From: Atopsyche davidsoni
Taxonomy: Eukaryota; Arthropoda; Insecta; Trichoptera; Hydrobiosidae
Direction of reading: 5' to 3'
Assembly (NCBI GenBank): GCA_022113835.1
Contig: JAILWY010000025.1
Location: 2,976,001 to 3,040,000 of the forward strand
DNA: 64,000 bases
Shown here: in pieces, positions 12,914 to 23,200 of the stretch
Position numbering within the stretch: position 1 is the stretch's first letter
Layout of the letters: every line of letters starts with the position of its first letter
The notes under the pieces: generated by a model
The model's database searches: none
What the model was told of the DNA's origin: nothing
What the model saw: the letters and a program-made list of their open reading frames with translations, nothing else
Translations under genes and position numbers: made by a program

Positions 12914-12993
12914 CAAAGACGGTTGAGCTTTAGAAATCAATTATTAGCAAGAAATCCTGAAGAGGTGGGTTTCAGGTTCGAGCTCCGTCTTTG
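12914..12993 (+). tRNA. tRNA-like sequence (probable tRNA-derived repeat or pseudogene)
   Basis: CAAAGACGG at 12914-12922 pairs perfectly with CCGTCTTTG at 12985-12993, forming an acceptor-like stem. It is followed by an A-box-like GGTTGAGCTTTAG and a B-box-like GGTTCGAGCTCC at the expected ends. The central part does not fold into a normal anticodon arm, so I do not assign an isotype. Confidence 0.4.
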
Positions 12994-13397
12994 ATATAAA
13001 ATGCGTTCATTTTTCCACGTATCGTTTTGTGGTGAGAGCATTATTGTGTTGCGTGGAAGTTGATAACTTATAAATGATTCTGTGAATTTTCCGATGTACT
13101 ATCAGGGATAAGAGCACGCCTGTCAGAAAGCAGGTTAGAGGGGGCATGCGAGATAAAATATTAAAGCCGGTCGCACACGGGATGCTTCTAAAGCGCATCT
13201 GCGGCCGCGTGTGTGACGGGCATAACAAAGTAAAGAACACTTTAAATAATGTAAAATAGCATAAGCATCAAATATTCTTAAAAAAAAAATAAAAAAATAA
13301 TACTGAAAAACATAAAAACGCAAATATTTCACTGACCTCATAGATAATATTCAGCCAAACAACCACGATTGCTCAAAAGTATAAATAGTATTATAAA

Positions 13398-13708
13398 ATT
13401 ACTAATATGATTAGGCACATTAGTTCATACATAGAAGATGATTTAAATAAACTCTCAGAAAAATATCAACGTGATTTGTGTGGGATTTGAACCCACACCC
13501 CCTGGCTTACTTATTGGTTGGCCTGGGCATATTGGTTCACATGTAGAGTATGATTGTTAAAAATTATCGATAAACGGAAGTGATTCGTTAGTACAAGGGT
13601 TAGTACACCGGCCATGTAAGCCAGGGGATATGGACGATGATATTTTTCTGAGAGTTTATTTAAATCATCTTCTATGTATGAACTAATGTGCCTAATCATA
13701 TTAGTAAT
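13398..13708. mobile_element. Palindromic tRNA-core element, copy 2, with about 70-bp near-perfect arms
   Basis: The left arm begins ATTACTAATATGATTAGGCA and the right arm ends with its exact reverse complement; complementarity runs about 68 bases. Inside are a minus-strand B-box half (GGGATTTGAACCCACA), an internal second left end (GGCCTGGGCATATTGGTTCA), and a plus-strand A-box half (TTCGTTAGTACAAGGGTTAG). It is a palindrome made from two partial tRNA-derived units in opposite orientation. A tail with CCCGTAATGGGTAATAAATA follows. Confidence 0.8.
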
Positions 13709-13760
13709 AATATAATTTACCCGTAATGGGTAATAAATACGTAATGGGTAATAAATAAGT

Positions 13761-16734
13761 ATTATAAAAGTGTTTCGTATAGATTTTACTCTTAAAATTA
13801 TACTACAGAGGATTTTATAGTATCACAGCCAATGAATCCGCGTTTGAAAGTTTGTTTTGGCGATGTTTCGTGAACAGTGCTTCTGTTTTTTCAGGAGTAC
13901 TCGTATCATATGTTTTTTTGCAGTATCTACGTTTTTGGATTACAAATGAAAATCTCATCACACACTGAACTGATTTCTTAAATGTAAAGCTTTTTCGTAT
14001 AAAATATAAAATATTTTATTCGATTAAATATAATATCCGTGACCGACAGCCTTATTCGCAGTGGTAATTAATAAGTCGGGACGTATAATATTTGTAAACG
14101 TGCCTTGTGTCGCCTCACCGCGAACTAGTATGAGTCGATTCTCTGGAGAGAGGACACTGTGAAGTTAATTAATAATTTAAATTAAAAAATCTGTGATAGA
14201 TAAAAAAAAATAAAACTATGCACGTGTGTTTTCACAAGTAATAATTGTGCATCATCTCATTCGGAATAAGGTAAAAATAAAGTTCATTATTCATGCGCAC
14301 GTAAAATAATTAGTGATTTGTGCTAAGCTTGATTCGTCAATATTTACACGTTTGAGAGAAAATATAAACATATGCAAATTAAAGTTAAGTTTGTATTCAT
14401 AAGATATCACAGTATAAATAAGATTTTTTAAAAATAAATTATATAAAAAAAACTCCAAAATTATTTCTTAGTTGATTCCACATCAAATGTACAAAAAATG
14501 CTTATTTGTAGAGGGTGTGTTGCTTTTAGAATAAATATAACAAAATCTCATATTATTTTCTTGTTAAATAAGTATTTTTTTTGTTATATTGAGCGATAAT
14601 ATAGTATTACTATTATTATTGTAATTTAATCCAATATAAAACATTGTTGATTGCATTAACGTAATTACAAATCTGCCTTGATAATGAAACATCAATATGG
14701 CAAATTATTCTATATTTAGGGTTTGCGCTTTTGGATTAAATATAATTTACTTGGACTAACTAAGGCCGGGGGCACAAATGGGCTTTTTGTACAGCCTTCG
14801 AAGGTTCTATTACTGGAAATAATTCAATCACCGGAACTTAGCCCCCTGAAAGCTTAAAGCCTCGGAGAGGACGCTTCTGGAAAAGCTGCGGCGATTTTTC
14901 ATTATTTTAAAATGTATTCTGTTTGTTAAATTGAATGTTATTTTTATATTTCACAAATTCAAAATGACGTCAGAAAAATGTGTAAAAATTCACTCGAATA
15001 TTTAAAGCAAAAGCGCTCACAAATAAAAATTATCGAAATTTCTTTTGTAATGTATTTTTTTTAAAACCATAAAAGCTTTCAGTAAAAGCGTCCTTCGTGA
15101 TAATATGAAAAACGCGTTATTTCAAAACTGTTATATGTAAGCATCTTACAAAACTCTTGTTATGTTCTTACATAACGCGATAATAAGCCATTTTTTAAAA
15201 TATTTTTGTAAAAGCGTATTTTATTTTTTAACGAGCTTTCGGGAAAAAAGCTCATTCAAATTTTTTTCAGCTGACGTTTAATAGAATTTTTTGTTGTTGT
15301 TGTTGATAAGGTATTTAGGGGCATGCAATGGCTTATTGCTCGGTTATTGGCACAGTGTTGCCAGAGTGTTGCGCCTTCAGCCCCAATCGGCGGGGCTCTT
15401 GTTGGCAACACCGCCAAGTTCGAGAAACTTCGGCCCAATTAGAGAAGCGCGACCGCCACGTACCGCGAAATCTTGCAAACTCGATGCCGAGTTGCTGTAC
15501 AGATTACGTGGATTATTTTGTGGCGATAAGAGAACTTGTGAAATATTACACCCACACAGCGAGTGTGACGTCACGATTTAAAAAAAAAAATATTTAAAAA
15601 AATTTGCTTTTAAACTCATTGAATTGTAAAACACGTGTAAAAGGTTTTTTCATCACAAAATAGTTAAAATATAATTTTCATATATTGAACTATATTTTAT
15701 ATCTGATATCAATTATTTTATAATAGATAGCACATATTTTTATAATAATTTAAAAATTAAGTCTAGTAAATACGGGTTTTTAACATGAGCAGTTATTTTA
15801 TGCACGATGCTGATTAAATAGATTTTTTATATCTTTTCTTATTAACACATTGCTTGAGTAAAATATTTTGTAAATTACATCTAATACATTAAAATAAGAT
15901 CTATAAATACATATTTATGAAATATTGAAATAAAGAATTCATCTTTACCCATTTTTTGGTTTGATCAATATTTAGTGCATAAAAAATATGTTAATCTGCT
16001 GAAGATATTAGAAAATTGTGATTTTTGAAAAAGAATATTAGTATGGATAAGAAGATTGTGTTTATTTTATATGAAAGCTTTTGAAATATGCTGATAAAAA
16101 AAATAGGTAATTAATAATAATAGATAATCGGTATTCTATGAAATATACGGAAATTACAGAAAATATAAACATGCTTTAAACTTGCGACACACTGAGATGT
16201 GATGTTTATAAAATACATGAATATTATAATTATAAACATTTATATCGCTGCAATAGACATTTATTTTGAATTTAATGTGTCATATATGTGACCAAAAATG
16301 ACCTAATGTTTACTATCTTAAAACATCCGTAGGGTACGGTGATGACCTGGAAAGCATGACCTACTGATGAATGATAAAGATTTTTAAATACCAAGAAAAA
16401 AATATTAATGAAATGATTACTCTTTATAACATATGCTTTTGATTTTAATACAACTTTTCTTAAAAAAAAACATCAAACGCAGCTCAATAATCAACATGTA
16501 GTATGTCAAAAACTGAGGGATTAAGGGATGAACGTTAAATATTTGAGCCCCAGAGAGATTACCAAAGTTAACTTTTAATAATTTTATAATAGGATTCTAC
16601 AAAAATGTTTTTTTTTAGTTCAAATTGTTAGGAAAATTCGATGTTTTTTTTGGGTGTTAAGCTGAAAGCTGAAGTTTTCAGTACTTCTACGTTTCGGTTC
16701 TTATGCTTAGATCGTCTTAAAGGATTTTAGATTT
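13761..16734. other. Intergenic DNA with one GC-richer island
   Basis: Mostly AT-rich without signals. About 15318-15580 is clearly GC-richer, with paired TTGCCAGAGTGTTGCG/GTTGGCAACACCGCC segments and a GTGACGTCACGA motif at its end. It has overlapping open frames of 60-96 codons but none resembles a known protein. It could be a conserved non-coding element or unidentified repeat. Confidence 0.35.
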
Positions 16735-16965
16735 AAAAAAATTGAAAGGGTCCACACAGAGGTGGTTGGCGACCATCTTAGTGAGCATATATTTATGCTG
16801 AGCCAGTGTTCATGGTTTTTAGGGAGAAAAGTGTAGTCCTCAGGTTCTTTTACACCACAGTTTATTATATAATCCTTAAAGCCCCTCCTTCTCGACAAGG
16901 TACATCCAGAGCACATCCCTCCACAATCATCCCAAGTCCACGACTCCGTCAACGAAATAAAATAC
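16735..16965 (-). repeat. Antisense LINE-like 3' fragment (ENWLSIN family)
   Basis: The minus strand reads TESWTWDDCGGMCSG, then KDYIINCGVKEPEDYTF, then NHEHWLSIN and SLRWSPTTS. Related sequence recurs at 33100, 38700 and 51105, all in minus orientation, and the closing segment resembles the C-terminal end of the LINE copies at 39335 and 43080. A short open frame (87 codons) survives, but the repeated dispersed occurrence argues for a transposon relic rather than a host gene. Confidence 0.55.
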
Positions 16966-17040
16966 GTCAAAATTATAATGATGATTTACGCTATCATACA
17001 GCATTGAGATATTAATAAACATCATATTACGTAATCATTC

Positions 17041-17290
17041 CGGCAAAACTGCTTGCGGAATCTAAATCGAAGTTCATTCCGCGAAACGACCATTTAATTT
17101 ACGCCTATTTCCTTTACAGATGTTATGCAAACAAAACAACAACCGAGCAAGATAAACACAGCACCGAAAACAAGACAGCCATCTAGACTTGGCAACTCGC
17201 GAGCATACCCAGCGAAACAGTGACCGCGAGTGTGATGTGAGGTTATGTGCCGCGACAAGTGACGGCCGATCGCGACCTTTTGTTTTCAAG
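17041..17290 (+). promoter_or_regulatory. Probable 5' leader of the transporter
   Basis: This 250-base stretch is GC-richer than its surroundings and leads into the ATG at 17291. CCTTTACAG ending at 17119 could be an acceptor for a 5'-UTR exon. No clear TATA box or initiator was identified, so the promoter may lie further upstream. Confidence 0.4.
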
Positions 17291-20200
17291 ATGGTGTCCA
17301 CGCTGGACCACGTGGTGAGGGTGGAGGAAGACAAGCAGGCGAAGGTGCTGAACGGGGAGCACTGCCTGAAGTCGGGGGAGCCCGCTGAAGGCACCAAAAG
17401 CACCGACAGGACTACGCAGTACCTGGCAGCGGCGATAGGTGAGAATGCGCCCTTATTAAAAAAAAAAGCCTTTTTTAATAATATTAATTCTTGAATTATC
17501 TTCGTATTTATAGTAGAGAAGAAAAAAAAATGACAACCTCAATCTTTGATTCAAATTTTTTGTGAAAAATAACCTATAACCTATAACTGAGTAAAAAACT
17601 GTTAAATTAATAATTTATATGTAAATATTTAATAACTAATATGATTAGACACATTAGTTCATACATAGAAGGAGCCCACATCCCCTGGCTTACATGGCTG
17701 GTGTACTAACCCTTGTACTAACGAATCGATCGAAAATTTGGCTGGGCACATTGGTTCATATGTAGAGTATGATTGTTAAAAATTCTCGATAAACGGAAGT
17801 GATTCGTTAGTACAAGGGTTAGTACACCGGCCATGTAAGCCAAATCACGATGATATTTTTCTGAGAGTTTCTTTAAATCGTCTTCTATGTATGAACTAAT
17901 GTGCCTAATCATATTAGTAATAATATAATAAACCCGTAATGGGTAATAAATACGCATCTGATTGACGTCCAATCCAAAAAATAAGACATAATATGATTAG
18001 GCACATTAGTTCACACATAGAAGATGATTAAATAAATTCTCAGAAAATATCGTGATTTGTGTGGGATTTGTACCCACATCCCCAGGCTTACATGGCCGGT
18101 GTACTAACCCTTGTACTAACGAACCACATTCATTAACAGTAATAAATACGGGTAAATATGGGTAATAAATACGCACTTGATTGACATTCAATTAAAAAAA
18201 TAGACGTAAAATTTAAAAACAAAAATATAGTGTTAATAAATTAAAAAAATGTATTCGCAATAAATGCGGATATTATGATGAATAATTATTCTTGTTGCAA
18301 TGGTGCTTTTGTCAAGCACATAATTATTATTTGTAAAAAAATATAATGTCTCTCGTTTTTTTTTGTTAAATATTCAAACATCTCATAGTCTCACGGAATC
18401 TATTGTCAAGTCTCCGTTGTTCTACTTAAACAGTGATTAAGCGAAGCATTTAACTAAAACTTACACAATGGACCGTCATAAAGTGACAATGCTTTATCCC
18501 GAAAACAGTTTAATTATACCATTGAAAAGAAAACAAGGTTTTGTAAAATATTTCATTTGTATTATTTAATTTTATACTTATTTATTTAATGCCTACATGA
18601 AAATAGATAGACATTTTTTTAAAATACTTGATTTGTTTCATATACACATACTCTAATTCAATGTTGAAAGTTACAATTATCAATAAGCATAGATATTTAT
18701 TTTACAACAATATAATATATAATATAGGTTAGTTTGATATTTTATAAAAATTCAAATATCAGACTGAATGAAAAATGTATTTTTAAATTCGTTTTTGATT
18801 GCTTGGTTATATTTATTTTGCAGACAATACCATTTACACCATTGTTAAACAGTCTGGACCACTGACGATGGTGGGCTTTGGTGAATTTATATTTAGCCTT
18901 TTGATTTTAAATTTATGAATTTTTTTACTCATAATCATTTTTAAATATTTTATAAATTCGTACAAAATTGCATTCTATAAATGGCGTTTTTATCATTAAA
19001 AAGAAAAATTCTAAATTGCAAAAAATTTAAAACAAAGCACATTGAAATCTACGTGGGTTTTTCAGCAAGACCGTTTCTCACATCAAAACTGAAATACTAC
19101 GGTACACGTAAAAACAAATTGGCTTTCTATTGTGTTCGTATTAGTTAATTTTGAATACATTTATTAAATTGAATATTTATTAACTTTTCACTTTCAAAGG
19201 AAATACTTCTAATAATTTGTTTTCAGTGACAATAGGAGCGTTTGCGGTTGGAACATATCTTTCATGGACCTCCACAGCCTTGCAACTCTTAGAAGCTGAA
19301 GACGCGCACATCAGGGTTAGTGAACGTTTTCTACCCCTTCACTAAAGCCTTATTTCATTAATATTCACCTGGCTAATAATAAAAATAATTTTAATTGAAT
19401 GATTATGATTTCGGCTTTCGATCGGGTTCGATTCCCACTTGCGATGAAAAATATTAGATTGGGGATGTATAGGTGAGGAATGCGGATTTATATTGAATAG
19501 TGATAGTCATAAATAATTTTATTTTTCAGATAACAGCTCATGAAGGGTCGTGGATAGCTTCCCTGTTGAATTTAGGCGCTTGTATAGGAGCCATCCCCAC
19601 TGGACTCATCGCGGAGAGGTTCGGAAGGAAGAAAACCCTCCTGAGTCTGGCAATACCCATGCTGATGTCATGGTTACTCATTGCTCTAAGGTTAGTTAAA
19701 ATAAAAATATAAATATACAAAAAATATTTTTTTAGCATTAAATGCTTGTAACGTGTTGGGTTGCTATTAAAAATACACAAGGAGCACCAACATATTTTTT
19801 TGAATATTTCCTGAATTTTTAACAGGTACGAAGTGCAAAACAGCAAATAGATTAAGTAAAGTAATCGACCTTTGCCGGAAGCGAAAAGCGCCCCAGGTGG
19901 CATAAACACTGCGCTGAGGGAAAAACTGTCGTTCTGGGGATGAAATCGACCCCAAAATCTTCGTCTGAGTCAGCTACACACCCCCGCGAAGGGTGGCTGC
20001 ATCGGCTAAATCGGATAGGGGATGATTGTGGAATGTTTTTATTTTTTGTCGTATGATAAATGGCTCGGTTTTAAGTATCATTATGTTAAAGATTTTTTTA
20101 TTTTTAGTATGAGGTATTTTTTATACAAAGTGTTTACATAAAAAGCAATGAAAATCGATTACGAGGTTGTCTTTAAAAATACATCAACGTATTAAAATTT

Positions 20201-23200
20201 GAGGATTTATTATATGTATTGCAGTTCGGTGATTAGTATTTTGAGTTTCTTCTGAATACTTATATAAATATACACTTTTATACTTTCAAATACATTTTTA
20301 TTAACAAGTACGAATAGGCTAAAAGCTATAAAATTACGATAATTGAACATTGTCGTAATCTTCTAGGCATTTGCGTATATAAGTAAAATAAATTAAATAG
20401 CAATACTTACTTTTGGGCTAGTATTAATTCGTAAAATAAAACATATTAAAAAATAGTTTTTTTGGGTGTATATAAAAAGCAGAATCTAAGAGAATTGAGC
20501 AAGTAAGCATGCAAATATATTAGCTTAGTAGAGAGTCGAACAGAGTCCTCAGAGACAAATTTGATTATTTGTCAAGGAAACTGCTGACTGGGGATTATTC
20601 AGGCATCTGTGCCTTATAATGACGTTACCAGTGCACTTCGTCCAAATATATACTCGGGGGTATCAATTTCACCCTTAGAGATAATATGATATTAATTCAT
20701 CTAAACCTGGACAATATTATATAGTAAGTGCTAATTTGATGAAAGGAAGAGTCAAGCAACAACAGCTTGGGAGTTTTTTTTTCTTGGTGCAAAGATAGGC
20801 CACATTTGTATAACCGGAAATAAAAAAAATTAAACGAGTAGTGAAAACTGATTTCATGCATGCTTTAGGAAATGTCGTAAAGATTGATAGCAATGTGATA
20901 ACGTTTAAATATGTAAAAGTCGTAACAAAGCTTGAATAGGGGTTTATAACATATAAAAATAATTATTATTTGTTTTGTTCGCTCACAGACCAAAATCGTC
21001 GTAATCTTTCAGCCATTAAGCATTACTGAAAAATTCAACGTTTTTTTGTTAAATCGTTTTCGTGTTACCTGCAAAGTTTTTTTTTCAATCCCTTGTAACC
21101 GGAAGCTGCTTTTTTGGTCCTGCTACAAAGGGGGTTAATTAACAGGTTCAGCAGCTTTGTCTGCGAGCACTACTCCCTCACATCACATGTTGGTTTTTTT
21201 TTTTCACAATACACACTTCCAGTGGCGTGCGGCTTGCGGGAACGAGCGCCCAATCTCCATTTTGAGTGGAATATTTGAATATGTCGCTGGATACGGATTA
21301 TTATAATAAGCCTGCGCGACGCCATCATCCTCGCAGACGCTTCTTTAGACTTGTCGACGCTCGCCACGAATAGCGTGGCAGCTCGAAATTGAACTGTTTA
21401 CTGCTCAAAATCATATAATATATATGGCTGTAACGTTGGAAATATCTTTTCGGACTTTTGATCGAAAAGTCCTGTCACAAAAGGGTCACACCCGTTTCAA
21501 CTTGATTGAATGAGAACTTAATTGATATTGCAAATTGTTCAAAACAAATGTGCCCCCAAATCGGTTTGAATACGTATTTATTATTTGTTACTTTGATTTG
21601 ATGAATATTTATTTATAGTTGTATACTTTTCACGAAAGAGAAGCTAGATTTTGAATATTACGTTAATAAAATACATGATTTCAAAATCATAATAGTTGAG
21701 CCAAAAATACTTGTTGTCAGTTGAGAAGTGTGAATATTGTTGAGGGACAAGGCATTTGATTGGTGAAGATCCATTTTTTATTAATGATAAGGGTAACTTT
21801 GTATTCTTTCTTCACTTTGAGTTTATTATAGTTTTTGCATGACTAGTTTCGACCAACAGACTTGGTCATCATCAGATTCACTCATGATTATTAAGTATTA
21901 AATTTAGCAGTAGAACGTATGAAATATAATACAAACATTAAGCATGTACCGGATTTCAAAAATATGATTAAAACCACGACACCAATATTAATACACTTAA
22001 GCTGTATTATAAATTGAAAACATGCCATGAAACAAACCAAACAATGGAAATACCGAATAATCCCCATGCACGTGACCGCTTGTAAATACGCGCAGATTTT
22101 CCGCCTATCATTGTTAACCTTTTGAAAAGGATTGTATTCAAAGGCGGCACCATCTGCGGACCAGGCCCTTAATTGTCGCGCCGCCGGTCCTCTCGTGCGT
22201 GGCCAAATTGAATTGTGCCAGCTCATAATACACACTCACCGAATGAATACTAAACAAGTGTCCGCTATAAATTTGTGAATTAATTCATTAACTAACTACC
22301 CCCCTCGCGGGGGTGATATCCGCCCTGGAGTTTCATTGGATAGGAGTATTTATTCGGGCTCAGTTACGCACAACGACCTTTGCTTGGTAATTTATTTTGC
22401 AAGATTCGTTTGAAGATGAAGTTGGGTTTTATTTATTTTTCCTTCTGGGCCAGTCTCACTTCTATTTCAGTCTTCCAGACTTCCACGTAAGACACGATGG
22501 GCAGCGAGCTAATTGGTTGTACGGAGCGCCGATGGGCGTAATAAAACAAATTGATTTGACAAATATTCCAAGAAAATAAGTACTACGGCTTAGGAACGTG
22601 GGAACTTTGGCGACCGAGGACAGACAGACCCTCCAAGGGAGACAGTTTTAAATCGACAGCCATTCAAGCCCATAAACTGCACAGTAAACCCTATGAAAGT
22701 GAGTTGTTCTATATAAGATGTCAAAAAGTAGTTGATGAATTCGTAAAAATTCAATATTAGCAAGGCAGGGGGTCGACGAAAAACAGGAAAACTCGACAAG
22801 GGATCGACGGGACTAAATAATTTGGGAACCTATGGTTTAGATGTTTACATCTGTTTTTTTTTAAAAATATATATTGAAGATGTAATATGACGTTTGCATT
22901 GTTTCCAGCACCTCAGTGTACTGCTTCTACGTAGGGCGGTTCGTCGGGGGGATCGCGGTGGGGGCCATCAGCGTGGCAGTGCCTCCTTATGTGGCAGAGC
23001 TGGCTCAGCCAGCTGCAAGAGACGCTCTGGCCAACTTCTTCCAGCTGCAGCTCACCACCGGAATACTCTTCGGGTACCTCGCAGGTAAAAACCCTTCATT
23101 GCTTCAATATGCACGTGCGTGGGTACGAAACGTCTATATACAAAATATGGGAAAATACGAATATGCAAGACTCGTTCACACAAGTAATCAATAACTCACA

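Noticed and set aside
17189..17290. In-frame extension upstream of the transporter ATG
   Set aside because: It begins with TTG, not ATG; 17291 is the first in-frame ATG and has a good context.
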